Assembly (NCBI GenBank): GCA_031262695.1
Contig: JAISHF010000002.1
Coordinates: forward strand, 1-64,000
From: Candidatus Nomurabacteria bacterium
GTDB lineage: Bacteria; Patescibacteriota; Saccharimonadia; Saccharimonadales; Saccharimonadaceae
Length of the DNA: 64,000 nt
Direction: 5' to 3'
This document shows, one piece after another, positions 20,304 to 29,616 of this stretch. Position numbers and translations under genes: made by a program. Under the pieces are notes generated by a model, which saw nothing but the letters and a program-made list of their open reading frames with translations, was not told the DNA's origin and searched no databases. Position 1 is the stretch's first letter; every line of letters begins with the position of its first letter.

Positions 20304-20332
20304 TTGCAAATGCAAGGGTTTTCTGATAAACT
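20304..20332 (+). promoter_or_regulatory. rpsB-tsf promoter and leader
   Basis: TTGCAA (20304-20309), 17-nt spacer ending TCTGA, TAAACT (20327-20332). The short leader carries a hairpin CTTAGGC/GCCTAAG (about 20350-20377) just before the GGAAAGGAAAC ribosome site, a possible place for S2 autoregulation (inference). Confidence 0.7.
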
Positions 20333-20393
20333 ATATAAAAGTAATCAACTTAGGCGGTTTCCTGATGCTTGCCTAAGTGAAGGAAAGGAAACA

Positions 20394-21107
20394 ATGGTTG
20401 AAATTGACATCAAGGAATTATTAGAAAGTGGCGCGCATTTTGGGCATTCGGCGGCAAAATGGCACCCAAAAATGGCGCGGAACATCCACAGCAAACGGGG
20501 CGACACGCATATTATTAATTTGGAGCGCACCGTTGAGGCGTTTGAAGAGGCTTTGCCGGCCTTGACCGAGATTGCGGCAAGTGGCAAGCCGATTTTGTTT
20601 GTTGGCACCAAAAAGCAGTTGTCAGAGGTGGTAAAAAACGCCGCCGAGAGCGTGGAGCAGCCTTATGTGATTGACCGCTGGGTTGGCGGCACATTGACCA
20701 ATTCTGGCACGATTGCGAAGCAAATCCAAAAACTGACCGAACTTGAAAAGCGAATGGAGAGCGGCGAGTTGGCACGCAAGTATAATAAACTTGAAGTTCA
20801 GCGTTTTCAAGAGGAAATTGACCTTTTGAACGCCCGCTATGGCGGCATCAAGAAGTTGGCTGGCAAGCCGGGCGCAGTGGTGATTTTGAGCGCCAACGAT
20901 GACGCTAACGCCGTGCGTGAGGCAAAAATTCTAGGCGTGCCGATTTTTGCGATTGTAGATAGTAATGTTGACCCAACAGGGATCAAATATGCAATCCCAG
21001 GCAATGACGACGCTTTGATGGCTTTGGAAGTTTATACCAAATACTTTACCGAGGCGATTAAAGAGGGTCTGAAGAAAAAAGGCGAAAAAAACGAGAAAAA
21101 AGCGTAA
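20394..21107 (+). CDS. rpsB: 30S ribosomal protein S2
   Basis: 237 aa from ATG 20394, preceded by GGAAAGGAA. Family blocks present: ELLESGAHFGHSAAKWHPKM, LFVGTKKQ, VIDRWVGGTLTNSGTI, and PIFAIVDSNVDPTGIKYAIPGNDDA. An upstream in-frame ATG at 20262 overlaps the L31 gene start and the promoter and is not used. Ends 9 bases before tsf; the pair rpsB-tsf is a conserved operon. Confidence 0.98.
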   Translation: MVEIDIKELLESGAHFGHSAAKWHPKMARNIHSKRGDTHIINLERTVEAFEEALPALTEIAASGKPILFVGTKKQLSEVVKNAAESVEQPYVIDRWVGGTLTNSGTIAKQIQKLTELEKRMESGELARKYNKLEVQRFQEEIDLLNARYGGIKKLAGKPGAVVILSANDDANAVREAKILGVPIFAIVDSNVDPTGIKYAIPGNDDALMALEVYTKYFTEAIKEGLKKKGEKNEKKA

Positions 21108-21116
21108 GGAGGGAAG

Positions 21117-21707
21117 ATGAAAGTAGATATTAAAGACGTAAAGAAATTAAAAGAGCTCGCAGGCGTGGGCTTGACTGATGCCAAGCAAGCACTGGAAGCG
21201 GCCGAGGGTAATTTTGATAAGGCCTTGGAGGCGATGCGAGCCAAGGGCTTGACTAAGGCTGAAAAACGCGGCGATCGTGAGACGCGGAGTGGCATTGTGG
21301 ATGCCTACGTGCACGACAGCCGAATTGGGGCGATTTTGGAACTCAACTGCGAGACGGATTTTGTGGCTAAAACCCCTGAGTTTAAGGAGTTGGCACACTA
21401 CCTTGCGATGCAAATTGCCAGTATGAACCCACTCTATGTGGCGCTCTCTGATGTGCCAGAGGAGCAAATGGCTAAGGTGCGCGAGGATGCCGAAAAAGAA
21501 GTTGGCGATAAGCCAGCCGAGATTAAAGAGAAGATTGTCAGTGGCAAGGTGGCGAAGCATTTTGAGGACAAGGTGCTTTTGACGCAAAAATACATCTTGG
21601 ACGACAGCAAGACTGTGGATGAGTTTATTAAGACTTACATTGCAAAAACTGGAGAGAATATCTCGGTGCGACAGTTCAAGCGGATTGAGCTTGGGGTTAC
21701 GGAATAA
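21117..21707 (+). CDS. tsf: translation elongation factor Ts
   Basis: Nucleotide exchange factor of EF-Tu. 196 aa, the short form with one core subdomain. N-terminal UBA-like LKELAGVGLTDAKQALEAAEGNFDKALEAMR and the core ILELNCETDFVAKTPEFKELA are clear. GGAGG lies just before the ATG. A terminator follows. Confidence 0.98.
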   Translation: MKVDIKDVKKLKELAGVGLTDAKQALEAAEGNFDKALEAMRAKGLTKAEKRGDRETRSGIVDAYVHDSRIGAILELNCETDFVAKTPEFKELAHYLAMQIASMNPLYVALSDVPEEQMAKVREDAEKEVGDKPAEIKEKIVSGKVAKHFEDKVLLTQKYILDDSKTVDEFIKTYIAKTGENISVRQFKRIELGVTE

Positions 21708-21729
21708 AACGCTCAATAAAATCAGTTAG

Positions 21730-21766
21730 AAAAATCGGCAAAAGTAGATGTTGCCGATTTTTCGCA
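21730..21766 (+). terminator. rpsB-tsf terminator
   Basis: AAAAATCGGCAA / TTGCCGATTTTT, 12 bp with a 9-nt loop. The stem is identical to that of the leuS terminator at 54852-54884. Confidence 0.9.
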
Positions 21767-21784
21767 GTATGATATATTATATAT

Positions 21785-22900
21785 ATGGAAGTAAATGTTA
21801 AAACTGGCACATTCGTGCGTTTTTGGCTCGTAATTTTGGGTTTTATAGCGGTGGCGGCGCTGATTTATTCGGCACGTTGGGCACTAACATTAACTTTTAT
21901 TTCGCTGTTTTTGGCAGTGGCGCTAAACCCGTTTGTGGCAAAAATTATGATTAGAATCCCGAAAATCAGTCGCACGCTAGCGGCAGTAATTTCGTACCTT
22001 GTAGTCGTGGCAGTGATTGGCGTGGTGGTTGCGCTGGTTGTGCCAGTAGCGACGCGACAAGTCTTGCATTTGGCAGAAACTTTGCCGGCCGCCCTAGAAA
22101 CTTCTAGCGACTCGTGGGCGGGAGTAAATAACTTCATTGATACGAACGGCCTTTCGGCGATTCGTGAACAGATTTTTACAGGGCTAGACAATCTTTCGGG
22201 TAATCTTGTCGGTAATATCGGTAGCAATTTCCTCTCTGGTGCTGTAGCCTTTGGGCGGTTTTTGGTCGGAATGCTACTCGTGCTTGTAATGACCTTTTTG
22301 TTTCTCAACTCGGGCCCAGCAATTTACGCTAATTTCTACAAAAAACTCCGCAAGACTAAGCAAATTGAACGAGTGCATAGCGTGTTGATGCGAATGCGCT
22401 TCACGATTTCGCACTTCATGATGGGGCAACTGGTAATTGCGATTATTGACGCTATCGTGGTAACTATCGCAATTTTTACGCTTTGCTTGATTTTTGGCGT
22501 AGACCTCAGTTTTGCCTTACCGCTCGGCTTACTTGCTGGCACGATGACACTAGTGCCAATGTTTGGTGCGCTAATTGCCACTTTTGCGATATTCTTTATT
22601 CTAATGCTTTCTAGCGTGCCGGCGGCGATTATTTTTGCCGTATTCTTTATCGTCTATCAGCAAATTGAGAATAATATCATTATCCCAAAGGTGCAGAGCA
22701 AGCACTCCGAATTACCAGCCCTAGTCGTGTTGGTGGTGGTTTTGATTGGTACGAGCATTTCGGGTCTGCTTGGGGCGATTGTTTCTATCCCGATTGCAGG
22801 CTGTATTAAAATCTTGATGGATGAATACCTCTTTACACCTGACAAAAACAAGAACGAGCAAGACAAACTGGCCGAGGAAGAGTTCCGTAATGCCCTCTGA
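21785..22900 (+). CDS. AI-2E family transporter (PF01594)
   Basis: 371 aa polytopic membrane protein with about seven hydrophobic segments; SLFLAVALNPFV near the start and the C-terminal pattern IVYQQIENNIIIPKVQS...LGAIVSIPIAGC are typical of the AI-2E/TqsA-PerM family. Family substrates vary (autoinducer export, Na+/H+ exchange), so none is assigned. TATATT then six bases then ATG predicts a leaderless transcript. Its end overlaps cysS by 11 bases. Confidence 0.9.
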   Translation: MEVNVKTGTFVRFWLVILGFIAVAALIYSARWALTLTFISLFLAVALNPFVAKIMIRIPKISRTLAAVISYLVVVAVIGVVVALVVPVATRQVLHLAETLPAALETSSDSWAGVNNFIDTNGLSAIREQIFTGLDNLSGNLVGNIGSNFLSGAVAFGRFLVGMLLVLVMTFLFLNSGPAIYANFYKKLRKTKQIERVHSVLMRMRFTISHFMMGQLVIAIIDAIVVTIAIFTLCLIFGVDLSFALPLGLLAGTMTLVPMFGALIATFAIFFILMLSSVPAAIIFAVFFIVYQQIENNIIIPKVQSKHSELPALVVLVVVLIGTSISGLLGAIVSIPIAGCIKILMDEYLFTPDKNKNEQDKLAEEEFRNAL

Positions 22901-24344
22901 GAGCGAACGTAGGGCGAGACCTCTGATTGTGCCGCGGTTTTTTAATACCTTGACACGTGAATTGCAAGAGTTTCCTGTGGGTAAATATAACGCAGAGAAC
23001 CCCGCTAAAATCTACACTTGCGGCCCGACGGTCTATAATTATCAGCATATTGGCAACTTTTTGGCCTATGTCTATTGGGATGTTTTAGTGCGGTTGTTTG
23101 CAGTTTTAGAGGTGCCGACTAAGCGCGTGATGAATATCACCGACGTCGGACACCTTGCAAGCGACGCCGACGAAGGCGAAGATAAGATGGAAAAGGGCGC
23201 AAAGTCAAGCGGCAAAACCGTTTGGGAGGTGGCTGATTTCTTTGCGGATGATTTTTTGGAACATTTTACTAAGTTAAATCTACTACAACCAGCCAAAACT
23301 GCCCGTGCGACCGACTATATTGAGGATGATATGGCATTGGTCGACCGTCTGACCGAGAAGGGCTATACTTATGAGACGAGCGACGGGATTTATTTTGACA
23401 CAACCAAGTTTCCACGCTATGCTGACTTTGCACGGTTAGATTTGGCAGGCTTGAAGGCAGGGAAGCGAGTTGATTTTAATCGCGAAAAGCGCAATGTGAG
23501 TGATTTTGCCCTCTGGAAGTTCGTGCGTGAGGGAGAGAGTCATGCCATGCAGTGGCAATATTTGGGACGAGCGGGCTACCCCGGCTGGCATATTGAGTGT
23601 GCGAGCATCATCCTCGCAGAGCTGGGCGAGAGTATAGATATTCACACGGGTGGCGTTGATCACATACCTGTGCATCATACCAACGAAATCGCCGAGGTGG
23701 AGTCACTGACAGGCAAGCTACTGTCTAAGTTCTGGCTGCATAATAACCATGCGATGATAGATGGCGAAAAAATCAGCAAAAGCCTTGGTAATGTGATTTT
23801 ATTTTCTGACTTGCAAGCCCGTGGCTTTAATTATATGGATTTCAAGATGTGGGCTTATGAGGGGCATTACCAAAAAGGGCGCAATTTTACTTGGGAGGGC
23901 TTAGAAGCCGCAAAAAAACGACTAAACAACTGGCGGCGAGCTGCCGACCTGCGGCACGAATTTGACTATGAAGTGACGGCTGGCGAGGAGATCATATTGG
24001 ACGTCATAACCGCTACCGTAGCAAACAACCTATCGACAGGAGTGGCACTAGCACTAGTGGACGATTTTATATCGTATGAGCGACAAGAGGGCAACACTTG
24101 GATGAGCGTTAAAATCGGCTCACCGAGCGAACATTTCTGGGCAAAAATTGACGAATTATTCGGCCTGAACATACTGGAATCTACGCCGCCGCTCACGCCA
24201 ATTCAGCGTGATCTGCTGGCGTCACGAACTGCTGCCCGCGAAGCAAAAGATTTCGTCGTGTCTGACCAACTCCGCGACCAGCTAAAAGAGCAGGGTATCG
24301 GTATCTTGGACGGTGCCGACGGCCAAACTTGGTATCACCTATAA
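22890..24344 (+). CDS. cysS: cysteinyl-tRNA synthetase
   Basis: 484 aa class I synthetase. The HIGH-type signature is HIGN in YNYQHIGNFLAYVYWD; KISKSLGN is intact. Zinc ligands are visible in YTCGPTVY, WHIECASI and the HHTNEIAE segment. The start at ATG 22890 overlaps the end of the transporter gene and gives the usual N-terminus (FFNTLTRELQEF); an in-frame ATG at 22821 lies far inside that gene. The C-terminal DALR-like domain is complete. Confidence 0.97.
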   Translation: MPSESERRARPLIVPRFFNTLTRELQEFPVGKYNAENPAKIYTCGPTVYNYQHIGNFLAYVYWDVLVRLFAVLEVPTKRVMNITDVGHLASDADEGEDKMEKGAKSSGKTVWEVADFFADDFLEHFTKLNLLQPAKTARATDYIEDDMALVDRLTEKGYTYETSDGIYFDTTKFPRYADFARLDLAGLKAGKRVDFNREKRNVSDFALWKFVREGESHAMQWQYLGRAGYPGWHIECASIILAELGESIDIHTGGVDHIPVHHTNEIAEVESLTGKLLSKFWLHNNHAMIDGEKISKSLGNVILFSDLQARGFNYMDFKMWAYEGHYQKGRNFTWEGLEAAKKRLNNWRRAADLRHEFDYEVTAGEEIILDVITATVANNLSTGVALALVDDFISYERQEGNTWMSVKIGSPSEHFWAKIDELFGLNILESTPPLTPIQRDLLASRTAAREAKDFVVSDQLRDQLKEQGIGILDGADGQTWYHL

Positions 24345-24347
24345 TAT

Positions 24348-26468
24348 TTATGCTGCACTCGCAAGCTGCTCAACCGTATTACGGAAGAGCTGCGACACGT
24401 CAATGCTACTGGTGCCGCCAGCATTGGCTGGCGCGGCGCTATTTGTTGCCATAGTGATATTCGGCCGTGCACCATCAATTTGTGCTGTGCCGAGTAGTTG
24501 CTTGGTTGCCTGCTGGCTCTCTTTTGCCGCCACCTCTGTCGCCGCTTTGCTTGATTGCGACTCGTGTTCAGTGCGGGCAAGAATCTGCTTGCTGAGCCGA
24601 ATTGAGTTTGGCGCGAGCATTGCTGTCGTTGCCAAAAACGAAGCGCCCCTTGCTAAAGCTGTGCCATCGCCAAAAATCTTACTGATTGCTGGGTTGGCCA
24701 GCGAGAACGCGCCGACCATCAACCCAGAAGTCACGCCGGCTTTAACTGCCCGTTTGGCGCGCAACTGGTTGAATACTTTATTGGCCAGTTCACGCTCTTT
24801 GCCAAACGTATCAACCTCTTGTCGTGCAGCAAGTTGCGTCGCTAGTTCTTGGCTAACTTGCTCACGAGTGTCGATTAAAGCCTGCTTAAACTCTGCCGAG
24901 CCAAAAGCTGCCATCTGAGCAGCATCGTAATTCGCCAGCAAATCTTGCACGGCCGTGCGACGGCGACGCATCGTCCAAAATTCCTTTTCGGCTGATTCGC
25001 GATTTGAGAAATTAAACAGGGCGGTTTTATTTGCGACTTGGTCTCGGATGCGTTGGTCAATCTCGGCGAGCTGATCGATAATTTCGCTGCGTTTTTCAGC
25101 TGAAAGAATTGGCCGTTCGCCCTCGCCTGTGCGAGCAAAATCTCTTTGAGCCCTCAAAACATCCCCGACTGCCTTGATGTCTAATTCAAGGTTATGAGTG
25201 ATTTCTAGGGCGTTTTTGGTCTTTATGAGAGAATCTTTAACCTCTTGGCTGACCCGCCCGCCTTCACCAAAAGCGACTTGCTGCTCGGCTCGCTTGCGTT
25301 CCTCGGTTGCACGCCGAGCTTCAGCGACACCAGCAAAAGCGCCTACGGTCGCCGCGGAAGCTACGCCGCCTAATGCTGGATTAACAAGTGAAGCAAGCGT
25401 CGCCGCTCCGCGGACGGCGCCAAATTGGCCAGCCGCCGAAATAACACTGGTCGCTACTGTGGCAGCACTGGTTATCTTATCGCGGTTCAAAAGGCCATGT
25501 GAGGCGTTATGCAAAGCAGTCGCCACGCGGTCAATTTTGCTCATCCGCTCGGCTGGCACTGGCGAGACAGCCTCGGCAAAAATTACGTTAACTTTGCGCA
25601 AACCTTCACGCACATTGGCGATTGATGCGCCTTGCTCTATCGCATTTTTGGCCGCGTCAGCAAACTGCATAAAGTTATTCGCCGAGAACTGCCCGCGAGT
25701 CGCGTCATCACGATTAACCAACTTGTTATAGGCGGCAATCGTCGCGCTAATATCGGCTTGCAGAGCCTCACGAGCGGCCGCAGGCTCGGTATCAGACTGG
25801 CTCAGAACTGTCGGCACGCCAGCCAGATACTGAAGAATCTTTTGTTTGATATTGTGCTCAAAAATTATGTCATTGGCATCTTTGCTAGATTTTTTGTCGC
25901 GGACGTTCTCGGCTTCGTCATGGACGATTACTTGGTCGCCATCGACCTCAATATTTTGCCCTAATCGGTTTAGCGCATCTTGGTAGCGATTACTTGTGTC
26001 TTTATCATGTGCGCCCAAAAGCTGCTGCTCCTTGGAGCGGGTAGTAAGATTCTTCGCCAGCTGATTGGCGATACGGGGGAGAAGCATTATGCCGCCTGAT
26101 GCGCCGGCAGTTTCTTCTTTGGCACGGAGAACGGCGCTACCGATCATGCCAAGCATACCGCCAGCTGAGGCGGCTCCGCGAATCATTTGGTGCTTCTCGT
26201 CTTGTGCCGAAGCGATGGCGGCCTGACTACGTATCTCGCGTTCTGTGTCTTTAGTCGTATCGACCAGTGCCAAATTAGCGGCATTATATTTGCCTTTCAG
26301 TTGTCCGTCCTGATTAGTCTCGCCGATGCCAAAGTTAACCTCGCCGTTTTCTCCTAGCGTGAACCCGACATTGGCGCGGTCGCCCGTGAGCATTTTGCCA
26401 ATCGCCTCTAACTGAGCGGCACCCTCTGTAGAGGCAGCCGGCCCCGAAGACCTAAGCCGCTCGCTCAT
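24348..26468 (-). CDS. large Ala-rich protein with hydrophobic segments, unknown function
   Basis: 706 aa, not recognised. Mostly alpha-helical, rich in Ala, Glu, Arg and Lys, with Gly/Ala-rich hydrophobic stretches at about residues 98-112 (GAASAGGMLGMIGSAVL), 340-395 and 565-615 that could insert in membranes. Charged helical regions separate them (ATEERKRAEQQ, RSEIIDQLAEIDQRIRDQ). No signal peptide or catalytic motif seen. Its start overlaps the upstream gene by 4 bases, so it is in a three-gene operon with the 123-aa and 233-aa proteins. A membrane-associated structural or secretion role is only a guess. Confidence 0.7.
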   Translation of the reverse strand: MSERLRSSGPAASTEGAAQLEAIGKMLTGDRANVGFTLGENGEVNFGIGETNQDGQLKGKYNAANLALVDTTKDTEREIRSQAAIASAQDEKHQMIRGAASAGGMLGMIGSAVLRAKEETAGASGGIMLLPRIANQLAKNLTTRSKEQQLLGAHDKDTSNRYQDALNRLGQNIEVDGDQVIVHDEAENVRDKKSSKDANDIIFEHNIKQKILQYLAGVPTVLSQSDTEPAAAREALQADISATIAAYNKLVNRDDATRGQFSANNFMQFADAAKNAIEQGASIANVREGLRKVNVIFAEAVSPVPAERMSKIDRVATALHNASHGLLNRDKITSAATVATSVISAAGQFGAVRGAATLASLVNPALGGVASAATVGAFAGVAEARRATEERKRAEQQVAFGEGGRVSQEVKDSLIKTKNALEITHNLELDIKAVGDVLRAQRDFARTGEGERPILSAEKRSEIIDQLAEIDQRIRDQVANKTALFNFSNRESAEKEFWTMRRRRTAVQDLLANYDAAQMAAFGSAEFKQALIDTREQVSQELATQLAARQEVDTFGKERELANKVFNQLRAKRAVKAGVTSGLMVGAFSLANPAISKIFGDGTALARGASFLATTAMLAPNSIRLSKQILARTEHESQSSKAATEVAAKESQQATKQLLGTAQIDGARPNITMATNSAAPANAGGTSSIDVSQLFRNTVEQLASAA

Positions 26469-26836
26469 GCGGTCGCCTCCGTCGCAGTCTCTTTATCTAA
26501 ATCGTCGGCCAACACCTCGCCTCTATAGAGCGCGCGAAACTGCAATAAGGTGTCAGTTGCGATAGCGTCTAAGTCCAGATTAGCATCGGCGGCTTTTTTA
26601 AGAATCAACTCCGTGAGTGCCGTCGGCTCGTCGTTAATATGCGCCTCAATCTCTTGTAGTGATGCATCTGGCAACTGCGCCAAGACTGCCCGATTAATTG
26701 CGTCGTTAATTTCAGTGGCGATACTTTGGTGCATTTCTGCCTGCATTTCTGGCGTTAGGCCTGTCGCCTTGTCGCCAATCAGGTCGTTAATAAACTGCTC
26801 CAGCCCGCCCGTCACCACTTGATTTTGCTCGTCCAT
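26465..26836 (-). CDS. small acidic helical protein, possibly DUF5663-like
   Basis: 123 aa, acidic, all-helical by appearance: LEQFINDLIGDKATGLTPEMQAEM, then INRAVLAQLPDASLQEIEAHIND. The pattern of a helix ending AQLP followed by an EIEAHI-type helix resembles small proteins of CPR genomes grouped as DUF5663, from memory and not verified. Its end overlaps the 706-aa gene by 4 bases, suggesting translational coupling and joint function. Confidence 0.6.
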   Translation of the reverse strand: MDEQNQVVTGGLEQFINDLIGDKATGLTPEMQAEMHQSIATEINDAINRAVLAQLPDASLQEIEAHINDEPTALTELILKKAADANLDLDAIATDTLLQFRALYRGEVLADDLDKETATEATA

Positions 26837-26851
26837 AATCGCTCCTCTTAC

Positions 26852-27553
26852 CTAGTTACTATTAGTATAAGCGCTTTCGCACCACAAGTCAAGCCGAAAA
26901 ACAATCTTTGTAAGTTTGCCTGCTGGATTTTGGACTTCTATCTCTAATGGCTTGGGCGTGCCGTCGGTAGGGCAGACAATTTCACGTGAAATCGTGTAGT
27001 CGCTCTGTCGTGTCCAGCCAATTGGGACTTCGATCGTAGCCTCCTCGCTTGTTACCGTTATGCTAACTGGCGTGCCGGCAGTTAGACCGCTCAGGCTATT
27101 GCAGGCAAGACCGTTGCAAGAGAGGCTAAGGCCCTCCAGAGTGGGCAAGACAGCATCATTATCAGATTCAGCCGGCGAGTTTGGCTCGGTGGAGACGTCT
27201 GGGTCGGCCAGTGAGGTGTTTTCATGGACATTCTCATGGTCATTTTCTGTAATGCTTTCTGAGAGGTTTTCAGAGGTGTTTTCATGGACATTTTCATGGT
27301 CATTTTTGGCCTGACTTGATGATTTTTTGGACACACTCGGATCCTCCGCCGCTCCAGGCGCTAGACTCTCTGCCTCAGCCTCCTCGCGAGCCAGCTGCTC
27401 GGCCCGAGCAAGTATTTCGCCTTGCCGCCGCTCAGACGCCGCCGCCATCGCCGCCATCTGCGATTTAGCAAAGGCAAAAATACCAATCCCCAGCGGTATA
27501 TTAATCGCCGGGATAATCAGCCAAACCCAGGCCGCTTTGGACATTTTTACCAT
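26852..27553 (-). CDS. single-pass membrane protein with low-complexity repeat stalk, unknown
   Basis: 233 aa from ATG 27553. An in-frame ATG at 27562 abuts the TATAAT (27563-27568) and would lie upstream of the transcript start, so it cannot be the start. One membrane segment (WVWLIIPAINIPLGIGIFAF), a Glu/Ala-rich coil, then a repeat region where NDHENVHENTS occurs twice, then a C-terminal beta-rich domain with cysteines (SLSCNGLACNSLSG; ISREIVCPTD; LDLWCES). Probably exported C-terminus. First gene of the three-gene block. Confidence 0.6.
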   Translation of the reverse strand: MVKMSKAAWVWLIIPAINIPLGIGIFAFAKSQMAAMAAASERRQGEILARAEQLAREEAEAESLAPGAAEDPSVSKKSSSQAKNDHENVHENTSENLSESITENDHENVHENTSLADPDVSTEPNSPAESDNDAVLPTLEGLSLSCNGLACNSLSGLTAGTPVSITVTSEEATIEVPIGWTRQSDYTISREIVCPTDGTPKPLEIEVQNPAGKLTKIVFRLDLWCESAYTNSN

Positions 27554-27620
27554 ATCATTCATATTATATCACACATAAAACCGCCATAATTATCGTTTTT
27601 TGTGGTATAATATATATTAT

Positions 27621-29432
27621 ATGGATAAAATTCGTAATTTTTGCATTATTGCGCATATTGACCACGGCAAAAGCACGCTAGCCGATCGGATGATGGAACT
27701 TTCTGGCACGGTGCAAAAGCGCGATATGAAGGCGCAGCTTTTGGATTCCATGGAATTGGAGCGCGAGAAGGGAATTACGATTAAACTTGCACCGGTGCGG
27801 ATGAAATGGCGTGGCTACGAGCTAAATCTGATTGACACACCGGGGCATGTGGATTTTTCGTATGAAGTTTCACGGTCGCTTGCGGCGGTGGAGGGAGCGA
27901 TTTTAGTGGTGGATGCCAGTCAGGGAGTGCAGGCGCAGACGCTTGCCAATGTTTATTTAGCGATGGATGCGGGCCTCATGATTATTCCAGTTCTGAATAA
28001 GGTGGATTTACCGGCGGCTGATGTGCCTCGCGTTAGTCGTGAAGTAAGCAATTTGCTTGGCTGTGATGAGAGCGAGATTATCGCGATTTCAGCAAAAAGC
28101 GGGCTAAATGTGGGGAGCGTGCTAGACGCCGTAATAGAAAAAATCCCGAGCCCCCTTAGCCGTATAGGCGGGGATAGCGCGACTCCCGCCATAACTAGCG
28201 GTCCTGCTCAGGCGCTAATTTTTGACAGCTATTTTGACGATTACCGTGGCGTGGTTTTGTATGTGCGGATTTTTGGCGGCGAAATTAAAACAGGGGACGA
28301 GATTCTGATGATGGCGAATGGCAAAAAGGGCCTTGCGCTAGAGGTTGGGTGTCTAACACCTAAAATGCAAAAGGGCGAGCGCCTGCAAAATGGCGAAATT
28401 GGCTATATCGTCACCAACTTAAAAACCACTCGTGATGCGAAAGTCGGCGACACCGTAACGCTCGCAAAAAATCCCGCAGAACAGGCTTTGCCAGGCTATA
28501 AAAATGTCTTACCGTTTGTTTATGCGGGCTTTTTTACCAGTAGCAACGAGCAATACAAAGATTTGAAGGAAGCGATTGAGCGTTTGGCACTTTCGGACTC
28601 AGCATTAGTTTGGTCGCCAGAGAATTCACCGGTCTTGGGGCAAGGCCTCAGGATCGGCTTCTTAGGCTTATTGCATTTAGACATTATCAAAGAGCGGTTA
28701 GAGCGCGAATTTGACCTAGATTTAATTATTACTAACCCAAGCACCGACTATAAAGTAACTTTGACTTCGGGCGAGCAACTAGACATCAAGTCGGCATCGG
28801 AACTGCCAGAACAAACCAAGATTTTGGAAATCCGCGAGCCATTTGCGGCGGGCGAGATTATCGTGCCAAAGACAATGACGGGGGCAGTGATAGACTTAGT
28901 AGTTAAAAGGCGGGGAGCCGTGAAAAACATCTCCTATTTAGAGACGGGGAGCGATGCACAGGCACTTTTGACCTTTGAGGCGCCAATTGCCAACTTGCTG
29001 ACTGATTTTTATGACCGTTTGAAGTCATCCACCAGTGGCTATGGCACGTTCAATTATGAACTCGCTGATTATCGTGCGGGCGACCTCGTGCGAGTGGATT
29101 TTTATGTCGGCGGAGAAATGGTAGACGCACTCTCAGTAATGGCGCACCGCAGTGAAGCCGTCGGCATCGCCCAAGAAATCACCAAAAAACTCAAGGAAGT
29201 CGTGCCGCGGCAGGCTTTTGAGGTCGCCTTGCAGGGTGCAATCGGCGCCAAATTTATCGCCCGCGAAACTATCGGCGCTTACCGCAAAGATGTCTTAACT
29301 AAAATCCACACCGGCGACCGCGACCGCAAAGCCAAATTGCTCTCCAAACAGAAAAAGGGCAAGGCCCGAATGAAACGCTTCGGCAAAGTTGATATTCCGA
29401 GTGAAGCTTTTACATTGCTACTTAAGCGTTAG
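27621..29432 (+). CDS. lepA: elongation factor 4 (LepA)
   Basis: Ribosome-bound translational GTPase. 603 aa with G1 AHIDHGKSTLADR, G2 region REKGITIKL, G3 DTPGHVDFSYEV, G4 NKVDLP and the LepA-specific C-terminus (QKKGKARMKRFGKVDIPSEAF). Start at 27621 (MDKIRNFCIIAHIDHGKS) matches the family; TATAAT lies nine bases upstream. Between IEKIPSP and ALIFDSYFDDYRG the protein has about ten extra residues (GGDSATPAITSGPAQ) encoded by a GGCGGG/CCCGCC palindrome. Confidence 0.97.
   Translation: MDKIRNFCIIAHIDHGKSTLADRMMELSGTVQKRDMKAQLLDSMELEREKGITIKLAPVRMKWRGYELNLIDTPGHVDFSYEVSRSLAAVEGAILVVDASQGVQAQTLANVYLAMDAGLMIIPVLNKVDLPAADVPRVSREVSNLLGCDESEIIAISAKSGLNVGSVLDAVIEKIPSPLSRIGGDSATPAITSGPAQALIFDSYFDDYRGVVLYVRIFGGEIKTGDEILMMANGKKGLALEVGCLTPKMQKGERLQNGEIGYIVTNLKTTRDAKVGDTVTLAKNPAEQALPGYKNVLPFVYAGFFTSSNEQYKDLKEAIERLALSDSALVWSPENSPVLGQGLRIGFLGLLHLDIIKERLEREFDLDLIITNPSTDYKVTLTSGEQLDIKSASELPEQTKILEIREPFAAGEIIVPKTMTGAVIDLVVKRRGAVKNISYLETGSDAQALLTFEAPIANLLTDFYDRLKSSTSGYGTFNYELADYRAGDLVRVDFYVGGEMVDALSVMAHRSEAVGIAQEITKKLKEVVPRQAFEVALQGAIGAKFIARETIGAYRKDVLTKIHTGDRDRKAKLLSKQKKGKARMKRFGKVDIPSEAFTLLLKR
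28167..28190 (+). repeat. in-frame palindrome in lepA
   Basis: GGCGGG (28167-28172) and CCCGCC (28185-28190) enclose 12 bases, coding for extra residues after the G domain. Smallest and least certain of the in-frame palindromes. Confidence 0.4.
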
Positions 29433-29435
29433 CAC

Positions 29436-29465
29436 TTGACAGCACCCCCCCCCGTGAGGTATAAT
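29436..29465 (+). promoter_or_regulatory. promoter with a 9-C tract in its spacer, upstream of the purine permease
   Basis: TTGACA (29436-29441), 18-nt spacer, TATAAT (29460-29465). Nine consecutive C (29445-29453) lie inside the spacer, so loss or gain of one C would alter promoter spacing. A leader of about 145 nt follows; no known purine riboswitch consensus was recognised in it. Confidence 0.75.
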
Positions 29466-29616
29466 GCACTTGTTAGCGCTGTTTTTTTGCAGCACAATCT
29501 CGGTGGGCGGTTGTCCAAACTCTGGCGTTAGGTAATTTTACAGATTGGAGGTTTTATTTACGCTTAACGAAGAGCAGCCCAGCCGTTCACCCAATACACT
29601 GAAAGGGGTTTTCTAT

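Noticed and set aside
29473-29616. Purine riboswitch in the permease leader
   Set aside because: The conserved purine-aptamer core and three-way junction could not be found.
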